DNA of 37,039 nt from Acidobacteriota bacterium (GTDB taxonomy: Bacteria > Acidobacteriota > Terriglobia > Terriglobales > Acidobacteriaceae), in NCBI GenBank assembly GCA_021813745.1, contig JAKAJO010000068.1, positions 1-37,039 on the forward strand, written 5' to 3'. Below the pieces are notes generated by a model that was given only the letters and a program-made list of their open reading frames with translations, was not told the origin of the DNA and did no database searches. Below are positions 1-7,471 of this stretch, piece after piece. The first letter of the stretch is position 1, and the number at the start of each line of letters is the position of its first letter. Both the position numbers and the translations under genes were made by a program.

Positions 1-375
1 GGACTGCTGAACAGCTCGGATGCGGGCGAGGATGCGGCGATTGGTCACTTGTACATGCTGGCGCGCACGTTTCGGCAGATGATGGTGATTCTGGAAAAGA
101 ATGTGCGGGACTCTCGTGCCATCTGGCAGGCGCTGTGGCAAGGCTTCCGGATGCCGCCGTTTGCAGCGGATGATCTGATCCGTCAGGCACGGCGCTACAA
201 GAGCCGGAAGGAGCTGACGCGGGTATTGCGACTGATTGCGCGAGCCGACCTGGAACTCCGCTCATCGCCGCCGGACAAGCGCGTGGTGCTGGAGCGGCTT
301 GTGTACGAGCTGGCTGCGGAGCCGAAGCCGACTCAAGCGGGATGGGCATCGGCGCAGCTGTCATTTGAGGGGTAG
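1..375 (+). CDS. holA: DNA polymerase III delta subunit, C-terminal part (5' truncated)
   Basis: The reading frame is open from the first base of the window and ends at TAG 373-375, so only the last 124 residues are present. The delta subunit opens the beta sliding clamp as part of the clamp loader. The visible part matches the C-terminal collar region of HolA: a helix with LARTFRQMMVILE, then FRMPPFAADDLIRQARRY, and the typical ending RIARADLELRSSPPDKRVVLERLVYEL, close to the alADlalKss...lvlE.Lv.eL pattern of the family. The AAA+-like N-terminal domains lie outside the window. It converges on the hemerythrin gene with only 11 bp between the stop codons. Family assignment is from recall of the C-terminal pattern; the missing N-terminus is the main uncertainty. 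Confidence 0.8.
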   Translation, partial: GLLNSSDAGEDAAIGHLYMLARTFRQMMVILEKNVRDSRAIWQALWQGFRMPPFAADDLIRQARRYKSRKELTRVLRLIARADLELRSSPPDKRVVLERLVYELAAEPKPTQAGWASAQLSFEG

Positions 376-386
376 GGCGATCGATG

Positions 387-794
387 TTACTGCAGGCCGC
401 GGGCCTGCATAGCGGGGCGGTAGTCCTGGTCGGCCTGCTGGATGTGGTTGGTGAGCCAATCTCGCAGAAAATGCATCAAGTGAAGATTGAGAGTGATTTC
501 GCCGCGATGGTAGCGGAGGACGTAGCCCTCGACCTGGCGGGTCAGGTTGCGGTGCCGAAGCTTGTGCGCCGCAAGTCCGGCGTAGTTTGCAGCGGTCATC
601 ATGGCCTCTTCGGCTGCGAAGTGATTCCTGGTGTAATTGAGCAGATTTTCGAGAATCTGGCCGGAGATGTCCTTTGCTTTTCCGGCGAGCATGGCGTCGT
701 GGAGGTCATTGATGATGTCGACGAGCTGGCGATGCTGACGGTCAATGGAAGGGATGCCGACGGAAAGTGCCTGATTCCAGAGGATGAATGGCAT
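387..794 (-). CDS. Bacteriohemerythrin (non-heme diiron O2-binding protein)
   Basis: A 135-residue single-domain hemerythrin. The ATG at 794 is preferred over an upstream ATG at 824 because a GGAG lies 8 nt before it and because the typical start, MPFILWNQALSVGIPSIDRQH, begins here. Diiron ligands are visible: H21 (in DRQH), H58 and E62 (in NHFAAEE), H77 and H81 (HKLRH), and the C-terminal HLMHFLRDWL and NHIQQADQDY segments that supply the last His and Asp. Family members bind O2 reversibly and serve in O2 sensing, storage or delivery; no signalling domain is fused here. It sits alone, convergent with holA. An inverted repeat (TGCAGGCC-gcg-GGCCTGCA, 390-408) lies in its 3' end but has no T-run. 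Confidence 0.9.
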   Translation of the reverse strand: MPFILWNQALSVGIPSIDRQHRQLVDIINDLHDAMLAGKAKDISGQILENLLNYTRNHFAAEEAMMTAANYAGLAAHKLRHRNLTRQVEGYVLRYHRGEITLNLHLMHFLRDWLTNHIQQADQDYRPAMQARGLQ

Positions 795-872
795 TCTAAG
801 ACTCCAGCCGCGGAGGCGACACACATCTTATCGTCGAGTTGCAGCAGAAGGTGAGCGAGGGCAGGCGGAGGC

Positions 873-1835
873 TTATTCGAGGATGACCTCGGGCTGGGGT
901 TCGTGGCTGCGAGTTGTGAGGACGATGGCGGCAGAAAGGATGAGCGCTCCGCCAGCGAAGGCGTGTGGACCGAGATGCTCGCCGAGGAGCTTGACACCGA
1001 GGTAGGAGCCGAGTGCGGGTTCGATATTGAGGAAGACGCCGGCGCGCGATGCCGGGACGCGATGGATGCCCCAGTTCCAGAGAAACGTAGTGGTGGCGGT
1101 GCAGGCCAGACCACTGATGGCGAGAGCGGTCCACGCTACGGGGCTGACATGGGCAAAGGCAGGCCACGGATGAGGGTTGCGGGTCACTGAATTGAGGAGG
1201 CAGGGGCCGACCACCCAGAGAGCGAGCATGACGGTTCCCGTGAGGATGGTGTAGGCAGTAACCACGATGGGGCTATGGGTTTCCATGAGTTTTTTGTTGA
1301 GCAGGATCCAGGCAAGCGCAGTGCAAAGCGAGAAGACTACGAGCAGATCGCCCTGCAGAGAAGGCTGTCCCTGTGCGGTTTGGGTGTGGTGACCGCCCAG
1401 CACGACGAGTGCGGCGCCGATGGTGGAGGCGATGAGCGCCATCCACCCGATGACGTCGAGGCGCTCTCCGGCGAAGAGGGCGGCAGCTACGCCGAGGAGG
1501 ACAGGCATGGATCCCACCATGAGCGATGCGTGGCTGACGGTGGTTTGTGCGAGTCCGTGGAACTGAATTAGGAATTGAACCGGGATGCCGAAGAAGGCGG
1601 CGATGAGGAGAATGCGGGTCTCAGGCCAGGTGAGGCGTACGCGATGGAGAAGCGCGACGGGCAACATGCCGAGGCATGCAAAGAGGAAGCGGTAGAGCAC
1701 CATGGATTCGACGGACATTTCGTTGAGCGCGAGACGGCCGAAGTAGAAGCCTGTGCCCCAGAGGCATCCGGCGAGTGCGCAGGCTCCGTATCCGAGCATA
1801 TGAATGCGTGCGGTGGACGATGAGGAGGAAGGCAT
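873..1835 (-). CDS. EamA/DMT-family membrane transporter
   Basis: A 320-residue integral membrane protein with about ten hydrophobic segments and the two-fold repeat of the drug/metabolite transporter superfamily: GCLWGTGFYFGRLAL near the N-terminus, ASLMVGSMPVLLGVAAALFAGERL at the end of repeat one, and SRAGVFLNIEPALGSYLGVKLLGEHLG in repeat two, the usual EamA signature. The frame opens further upstream to 2024, but that part overlaps the divergent gene and does not look like an EamA N-terminus, so the ATG at 1835 is chosen; no strong ribosome site is seen. Family members export amino acids, metabolites or drugs; the substrate cannot be read from the sequence. It is divergent from the secreted protein at 1915 with an 79-bp spacer. 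Confidence 0.85.
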   Translation of the reverse strand: MPSSSSSTARIHMLGYGACALAGCLWGTGFYFGRLALNEMSVESMVLYRFLFACLGMLPVALLHRVRLTWPETRILLIAAFFGIPVQFLIQFHGLAQTTVSHASLMVGSMPVLLGVAAALFAGERLDVIGWMALIASTIGAALVVLGGHHTQTAQGQPSLQGDLLVVFSLCTALAWILLNKKLMETHSPIVVTAYTILTGTVMLALWVVGPCLLNSVTRNPHPWPAFAHVSPVAWTALAISGLACTATTTFLWNWGIHRVPASRAGVFLNIEPALGSYLGVKLLGEHLGPHAFAGGALILSAAIVLTTRSHEPQPEVILE

Positions 1836-1914
1836 CACTGATTTTACTTTCGCACAAAGGGCAGAAAGGACCGAGGATGCCGAGGCTGGGCCGATTCGGC
1901 GAGAATAGCAATCG

Positions 1915-3213
1915 ATGACGATGTGGATCCCCAGAATAAGAGGATGGCTTCGTACGCGCCGTTGGCTTGCGATACTGGCATGTGTCTGGCCTTGGGTGGC
2001 GTGCATGGGTGGAATGCGCCACAAGGACGCAGCAGCGCCGGAGGCCGTGAAGCGTCCGTGGATGGAGGCGACCGAGCCGCCCCTGATGGCATTGGATGTG
2101 GAGTCTCTCGGGTTTTATCCGCCGGGCGCGTACTACCAGGGGCAAAGGGAGAGCCTGGTTTCGCTGGATTTTCTGACTGAGAACCGAATTCTCTTCACAT
2201 TTCGCACGCCGGGTCTGCTGCATCGCAGTGCAAATGAGGAAGAAGAGGAGCGGCAGATTCGAGCGGTGGTTTTGCGGCTGCCCACGGGTGCAGTGGATGC
2301 AGAAGCGGTTTGGACGCTGCATGATCACGCGCGGTACCTGTGGATGCTGAAGGATGGGCATTTTTTGCTGCGCGACTTGAACGACCTGAAACTGGGAGAC
2401 GCATCTCTTACGCTGCATCCATTTCTGCATTTTCCGGGGCCGCTCCTCTGGCTGGAGATGGATCCTGACGATCAGGTGCTTCTCACCAATTCGCATGAAC
2501 TGCAGGCATCTGAGCAGTCGAGAACGGGCGCAGGCGGACAGTCGGCGATCGCGGACTCACCCGTGGATGCGGGGCCTCCAGAGATTGTGTTGCGGGTTCT
2601 ACAGCGTGCAACCGGGCAGGTGATGCTGGTGAGCCGCGTGCACAACACTGTATACCTGCCGTTGAATGCCAGGGGTTATATGCAGACGACTCAGGAGAAT
2701 CCGCGGCAGTGGCGTCTGACGCTTCATGACTATATCGGCGGGAGCGCGTCGGTGGGCGCATTGGCCACGACCTGCGATCCGCGCGTGGATTTCATCACAC
2801 AGAATAGGCTGCTGGCGACGGCGTGTAATCCGGACGGGACGATCCGGCTGGCCGCCATGTCAACGACAGGGCGCAAGCTTTGGGATGTGCCGACGGCGCC
2901 TAACCAGGTGTGGCCGGTCTTGTTTGTATCGCCAGAGGGATCTTGGCTGGCGCGCGAGACGCTCTTTATGACGCATCCGATTGATGCATTCTCGCCGCTG
3001 AGCTTTGACGATGTGCTGGGCCAGGTGGTGGACGTCTACGACATGGCAACGGGCAAGGTCGTGGAGCGAGTCCCGGCAAGCCCTGTGCTGGACGGAGGGG
3101 GCAATGTGGCGATTTCGCCCTCTGGCAAACGACTCGCTGTGCTCGATGGCGGATCCATCAAGATTTATGAACTGCCCGGGAGTGGAGCGGTGCAGGAAGT
3201 GCGGCGGCACTGA
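1915..3213 (+). CDS. Secreted WD40/propeller-like hypothetical protein
   Basis: I do not recognise a named family. The 432-residue product starts with basic residues and a hydrophobic stretch ending near a cysteine (WLAILACVWPWVACMGG, about residues 17-33), which reads as an export signal. WPWVAC is not a canonical lipobox. The rest alternates short beta-strand-like stretches with phrases typical of propellers: SLDFLTENRILFTF, WPVLFVSPEGSWLARE, VDVYDMATGKVV, and NVAISPSGKRLAVLDGGSIKIYELPG at the end. Such proteins are common in Acidobacteriota and usually of unknown role. The PP2C phosphatase starts about 60 bp after its stop, so the two may be co-transcribed. Confidence 0.6.
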   Translation: MTMWIPRIRGWLRTRRWLAILACVWPWVACMGGMRHKDAAAPEAVKRPWMEATEPPLMALDVESLGFYPPGAYYQGQRESLVSLDFLTENRILFTFRTPGLLHRSANEEEEERQIRAVVLRLPTGAVDAEAVWTLHDHARYLWMLKDGHFLLRDLNDLKLGDASLTLHPFLHFPGPLLWLEMDPDDQVLLTNSHELQASEQSRTGAGGQSAIADSPVDAGPPEIVLRVLQRATGQVMLVSRVHNTVYLPLNARGYMQTTQENPRQWRLTLHDYIGGSASVGALATTCDPRVDFITQNRLLATACNPDGTIRLAAMSTTGRKLWDVPTAPNQVWPVLFVSPEGSWLARETLFMTHPIDAFSPLSFDDVLGQVVDVYDMATGKVVERVPASPVLDGGGNVAISPSGKRLAVLDGGSIKIYELPGSGAVQEVRRH

Positions 3214-3274
3214 GGGCAGGCTTCCGGAGTACAGATTTTACCGAGTGTGTACACTGATCGGTGGGGGTTGTCTG

Positions 3275-4021
3275 GTGGCCACAGCGAGTGTTCATTACCT
3301 GGCGGCGGCAGTCACGGATCGGGGGCGCAAGCGGCCTTCCAACGAAGATGCCTTCGGCTACTCCATTGAAGATGGCGTGTATGTGGTTTGCGACGGGATG
3401 GGCGGGGCGGCCGCCGGAGAAATCGCAAGTTCGCTGGCCGTGGACGAGGTTCTGAAGTTGCTGGATCACCAGGGGCCGAATTCGAAGTGCGAGCCGATGC
3501 CGGAGGCGATGGAGAGTGCCATTCTGGCTGCCAATGACGCCATTTATACACGGAGCCTGCGGAACCAGCGGCTGAGCGGAATGGGAACGACCCTGGTGGC
3601 GCTGGCAGTGCGCGAGAAACATGCATGGGTGCTGAATATTGGAGACAGCCGCTGTTACAGGCTGCGGCGGGGGAAGCTGGAGCAAATTACGTCTGATCAC
3701 TCCCTGGTCGAAGAGCAGGTGCGGAATGGGCGGATGTCGCGCGCCGATGCGCTGCGATCGCCGTTGAAGAATGTGATCACTCGGGCGCTGGGTACGCAGG
3801 GTCGCGTGACTCCTGACCTGTTTGCGCTGGAGACGGAGCCTGGGGATCTCTTTCTGCTGTGTACAGACGGTCTGACACGCGAGCTTTCTGACAGCACGAT
3901 TGAAGCGCTTCTGAGCGAGCGGCGCAGTTTAGCCGACCACTGTACCAACCTGGTGGAGGCCGCAAAGAGGGCAGGAGGCCAGGACAACATCACCTGCCTG
4001 CTGGTCCGCGCCGAGGCCTAG
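3275..4021 (+). CDS. PP2C-family serine/threonine protein phosphatase (Stp1/PrpC-like)
   Basis: A metal-dependent phosphatase of 248 residues that would reverse Ser/Thr phosphorylation by Hanks-type kinases. The frame runs open far upstream inside the previous gene, but homology begins at AAAVTDRGRKRPSNEDAF, so a GTG start at 3275 is chosen; GGGGG lies about 8 nt before it. PP2C motifs in order: RPSNEDAF (metal-binding D25), VVCDGMGGAAAGEIAS (D40-G41), GMGTTLVALAV, LNIGDSRCYRLRRGKLEQIT-DHSLVEEQV, LFLLCTDGLTREL and GGQDNITCLLV at the C-terminus, all in the expected order and length. No membrane segment is seen, so it is cytoplasmic. No partner kinase gene lies in the window. Confidence 0.88.
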   Translation: MATASVHYLAAAVTDRGRKRPSNEDAFGYSIEDGVYVVCDGMGGAAAGEIASSLAVDEVLKLLDHQGPNSKCEPMPEAMESAILAANDAIYTRSLRNQRLSGMGTTLVALAVREKHAWVLNIGDSRCYRLRRGKLEQITSDHSLVEEQVRNGRMSRADALRSPLKNVITRALGTQGRVTPDLFALETEPGDLFLLCTDGLTRELSDSTIEALLSERRSLADHCTNLVEAAKRAGGQDNITCLLVRAEA

Positions 4022-4075
4022 TTATTGCACCTGGGATTTCGCACGCGGGTTGACTCCTACACAATTGATATCCGG

Positions 4076-5629
4076 CTAGCGGAACATGGCACCCATGTTG
4101 GCGCGGATGACCGGATCTTTTGCGGTCCCGGTAATCGTGAGCGGAATGCCGTTGCTGGTGTTTTTCTGAAAGCGGCTTCCCAGGAATCCGCCGAGGACAT
4201 TAATGGCCTGATTGGCGACGGCGCCCGCAGCGTTTGATGAGGTGATCTTGGCCTGCATCTGGAAGTTGAGGGAGCCACTTGGGGTGATGGTTCCATTGCC
4301 AGTGGCTGAGCCGATCTGCGGCAGATTGCCATAGATTCCGCTGAACGATGTGCTTTGCGGCGTGGAGTTCACGGTGGTGCGAATGACCTGAATCTGCGTT
4401 CCGCCATTCGTCTTACCAAAAAGATTGAGGCCCTGCAGTTTCGAGCCTAGGTCGAATCCGGCCAGGAGGGTGTTGTCGATTTCTACAGGTCCGGCGATCG
4501 ATGTGGCCGTGGCGGGTCCTGTGATGGCGAGGTTGGCAGAGAGAGTTCCGCCGCGCAGCTGCGATCCTGAAGGAAGCTGGATGCCGAAGGCGGGGAGCAG
4601 TGCTTCCAGTTCATCGATCGGAAGGCCGGGGGCATTGAGGTGCATATTGAGCAGGATGCCCTGAGGCGTGAGGTGGTAATCGCCGGCGGCGTGGACGGAA
4701 ACCGAACCGGTGTGGATGGCGATGTCGGTGATTTTGCCGGCGCGTGCGTCGAGATCGTCGGTGGCGGCGAAGTCGAGCTGAACCGGACGGGGCGCCGGTG
4801 AGCCGGTGCGGGCGAGTTGCAGATGGGAGGCGACGACCTTCCCATTGGCTTTGAGGTTGTCGCCGTCCGAACTAACCTGAGCGTCAGCGTCGGCCACCAT
4901 GGCGATGCCTTGGGAGGGATCGAGTACACCGGCTGCGACGGGATTAAAGCTCCGGAGCTGGAGAGTGCCTTTGAATGGTGTGTCGGCGGCGTCCTTTTGG
5001 GAGAGCGGGCCCGCCTCGCCATTGAGGGAGAGAGAGCCGGAACCTGGCAGGGACGCGGTGAGCTGCATGGGAACGGAACGAACAAAAGAAAACTGTTTGA
5101 CGCTCAAATTGAGGTTGGAATAAACAAAGGGCCTGCCGGTGGCCGGAAGAGACGTGAGAGTGGCCGTGCCGTTTTTGATCTGGAGCTCCCCGACGGTCAG
5201 GTCCGGCAGAGCAGTCGGCTTTGAGCTGGCGGTGGAAGAGGTACTTCCGAGGCTGGAGAAGTTCCACTTGCCAGTGGCAGCATGAATGATTTGAATGCTT
5301 GGCGAGTCGACGGTGATACGCGTGACGCGGATCTGATGATGAAGCAAGAGGGGCATGACCTCTACGCCGATGTAGAGTTCATGAGCCTGGAGGAAGGGAG
5401 CGGTACTGAAGGCCGGATCGTCGGAGATGGCGATATCTTTGGCGATCAGACTCCCGGAAAGGAGCGAAAAGCCGAGGTGACCGAGGGTGACCTGACGGCC
5501 GATCGCTGTAGAGATTTTGGCTTGAATCATGGGGCGAAAGGAGTCGGCATTGACGAAGAACGGTGTGATGACGAGGACCGCGATGATGACCACGAGCGCG
5601 GCGACGATTTTGATCCAGTGTTTTCGCAA
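4076..5629 (-). CDS. AsmA-like membrane-anchored envelope protein
   Basis: A 517-residue protein with one N-terminal membrane helix (HWIKIVAALVVIIAVLVITPFF) followed by the AsmA N-terminal pattern: NADSFRPMIQAKISTAIGRQVTLGHLGFSLLSGS, then AKDIAISDDPAFSTAPFLQAHELYIGVEVMPLL and the phrase GKWNFSSLG. The C-terminal half has the AsmA_2-like alternation ending in NGIPLTITGTAKDPVIRANMG. AsmA-type proteins are thought to help move phospholipid or keep outer-membrane balance; exact role here unknown. The frame is open to 5866, but AAGGAGG lies 5-6 nt before a TTG at 5629, exactly ahead of the basic-hydrophobic N-terminus, so TTG is chosen. It follows the EAL-HDOD gene by 76 bp on the same strand, a likely operon. 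Confidence 0.82.
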   Translation of the reverse strand: MRKHWIKIVAALVVIIAVLVITPFFVNADSFRPMIQAKISTAIGRQVTLGHLGFSLLSGSLIAKDIAISDDPAFSTAPFLQAHELYIGVEVMPLLLHHQIRVTRITVDSPSIQIIHAATGKWNFSSLGSTSSTASSKPTALPDLTVGELQIKNGTATLTSLPATGRPFVYSNLNLSVKQFSFVRSVPMQLTASLPGSGSLSLNGEAGPLSQKDAADTPFKGTLQLRSFNPVAAGVLDPSQGIAMVADADAQVSSDGDNLKANGKVVASHLQLARTGSPAPRPVQLDFAATDDLDARAGKITDIAIHTGSVSVHAAGDYHLTPQGILLNMHLNAPGLPIDELEALLPAFGIQLPSGSQLRGGTLSANLAITGPATATSIAGPVEIDNTLLAGFDLGSKLQGLNLFGKTNGGTQIQVIRTTVNSTPQSTSFSGIYGNLPQIGSATGNGTITPSGSLNFQMQAKITSSNAAGAVANQAINVLGGFLGSRFQKNTSNGIPLTITGTAKDPVIRANMGAMFR

Positions 5630-5705
5630 AGCATCCTCCTTCAAATCTGTGATGCAGGAGGAATTGTAGCTCGCCGGGGCGGGGGAGAGAGGAAATCGGA
5701 TCGAA

Positions 5706-6956
5706 TCAGGGAATGGAATCTCCAGTGGATGCGATCGATTGGGCCCACTCCATGGCCTGAATTGTGGTCTGGGCGACAAACTCCTCGTCGAGGGAAAGCC
5801 TTTCGCAAAGACGAACGATGGCACCCCACGCGCCGGCATCGACCGCAAGGATGAGGTCGTAAACATTGGCGAGCGGGCCCTGATGTTCGAGGAGGGCGGC
5901 GGTGATGGCGGGGTCGAGGTGGATGCCGTCCAGGACGCTGCTCATGGGCATTTCAAGGACTGCGTCCATGAGGGAGAGCAGGCCGAGCAGAAACGTGTCC
6001 GCATGGTCGATTCCGAGTTTGAGTCCGATGAGTTCTGCGAAGCGCGCCCGGAGCAAGGTGGAAAGAGCGAGGTCGGAAGGGCGGTTCTGGGCCGTATCGA
6101 GGAGGATGCTCAGCCGGCACCAGCGCCGGAACTGATCTTCGCCGAGGATGTTTAATGCCTGGGAGATGGAGCGCACTTCGCTACGCAGACCCAATGCAGC
6201 TGAGTTGATGTAGCGCAGAAGGCGATAGTAGAGAGTTGCATCGCGTTTGAGGAGATCTTCGACTTCCTTCCAGTCAAGGTCGAGCTGTCCGATCATCTTC
6301 AGCAACTGGAGAGCAATGAGGCGGCTCGGGCCCACCGGGCGGGTCTTGAGGATTTCAGGGTGGCGAAAGAAGAATCCTTGAAAGTAGTGAAAGCCGGATT
6401 CGCGTGCGGCTTGGAAGTCCTCCCACGTCTCGACGTGGTCTGCGAGGAGACGGGAGCGGCGCGGACGATGGAACGTGCTGAGGGCATCGCGCTGTGTCGC
6501 CGCAGTCTGGTGCATGTTGACTTTGAAAAAGTCGCAGAGCTCAAAGAGGGGTGCGCGCGGGTCTTCGAGGGTGAGATGTTCGATCGCAATGCGATAGCCG
6601 GCCTCCTTAAGGTTGCGGCAGGCCTGAATGATGGCAGCGGAGGGTTGGACGTCGGGCGGCAGTTCGGCGACGGTAAGCTCTGGGGGTAGCAGGTTGAGGT
6701 GCCCCTCGAGCAAGGCCTGCTGGGAGCAACTAATGAAGGCGAGACGATGGTCGCACAGGGTGTTGATGCCGAGGAGGCTGGAGACGTCAATCAGGGCGTT
6801 GATCTGGGTCGCAGGAGGCTCGAATTCCAGAGCCCGTGCGCCGGGGGTGCGAAGAAAGAGCTTATATCCGATGACCTTCTGATTGGCGGTGAGAATGGGT
6901 TGCCGTGCGGCAAAGCGGGCCGCTTCGACATTGCCAGGATGCGTTGACACGGCCAT
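5706..6956 (-). CDS. YuxH/CdgJ-type regulator: degenerate EAL domain plus HDOD domain
   Basis: A 416-residue cytoplasmic signalling protein. Residues about 14-200 resemble an EAL phosphodiesterase fold: FAARQPILTANQKVIGYKLFLRT, then AGYRIAIEHL, DFFKVNMHQT, RLLADHVETWEDFQAARESGFHYFQGFFF. The position of the EAL motif reads KLF, so the catalytic Glu is lost and c-di-GMP hydrolysis is unlikely. Residues about 205-400 are an HDOD domain (LLKMIGQLDLDWKEVEDLLKRDATLYYRLLRYINSA). Proteins of this architecture act as non-enzymatic regulators of motility or development. The ATG at 6956 has AAAGGAG 9 nt upstream. It leads the likely operon with the AsmA-like gene. Confidence 0.85.
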   Translation of the reverse strand: MAVSTHPGNVEAARFAARQPILTANQKVIGYKLFLRTPGARALEFEPPATQINALIDVSSLLGINTLCDHRLAFISCSQQALLEGHLNLLPPELTVAELPPDVQPSAAIIQACRNLKEAGYRIAIEHLTLEDPRAPLFELCDFFKVNMHQTAATQRDALSTFHRPRRSRLLADHVETWEDFQAARESGFHYFQGFFFRHPEILKTRPVGPSRLIALQLLKMIGQLDLDWKEVEDLLKRDATLYYRLLRYINSAALGLRSEVRSISQALNILGEDQFRRWCRLSILLDTAQNRPSDLALSTLLRARFAELIGLKLGIDHADTFLLGLLSLMDAVLEMPMSSVLDGIHLDPAITAALLEHQGPLANVYDLILAVDAGAWGAIVRLCERLSLDEEFVAQTTIQAMEWAQSIASTGDSIP

Positions 6957-7471
6957 TCCACTGCTCTCCTTTACGCAAGTGCTGGAGCTGCGAATTGCAG
7001 ACTAATGGGTATATCGGACGAGGTAGAAATTCCATGACCGCCCGCGCTGAAGAAGGAGGCAGTTCATCGGCGCTGAGGCGGCAAGCGGCGGCCGTCCGGG
7101 GATTCGCGTATTGATTACCTCTGTGCGGGAATTGAAGTTACCTGGGCTCATTCCTTACCTGGGAATGACACAAATGTGGGATCCAGTAAGGGGTAAGATG
7201 TGGATTGTTTTACGGGCTTTCGATGCTCTAATGGGGATGCGTTCCCGGCAACTCGATTGACATTGCACGAGCTGTGCGGCGATTTCGCCGCATGGATCGA
7301 CGATCAAGGTTGATGCCGGGTGTAGCGCATAAGTGGCGGATTCGCCTGTATCGAATTTGCATTAAAGATGGCTTATAAACCCACCACCAGAGCGGGAGTC
7401 TTGATGGCTTCCGGATTCCAGAGCAATATGGACAACCTAAAAACGAAAGACACTCAAGGACGGCTAAAGCG
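6957..7471. other. 515-bp divergent spacer upstream of the S53 peptidase gene
   Basis: No convincing gene is seen on either strand. The spacer must hold promoters for the EAL-HDOD gene (leftward) and the peptidase gene (rightward). A TTGACA occurs at 7257-7262, but no good -10 follows at 16-18 bp. A TATAAA occurs at 7374-7379 without a matching -35. A perfect hairpin GCGGCG-attt-CGCCGC lies at 7276-7291. The long leader (about 200 nt from these elements to the ATG) could be structured, but it does not match the c-di-GMP-I or other riboswitch consensus that I can recall. Confidence 0.4.

Noticed and set aside
390..408. Inverted repeat TGCAGGCC-gcg-GGCCTGCA as terminator between holA and hemerythrin
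   Set aside because: Lies inside the hemerythrin 3' coding end and lacks a T-run on either strand.
7080..7471. Possible riboswitch in the long leader of the S53 gene
   Set aside because: Only small hairpins were seen; no match to c-di-GMP or other consensus that I could recognise.
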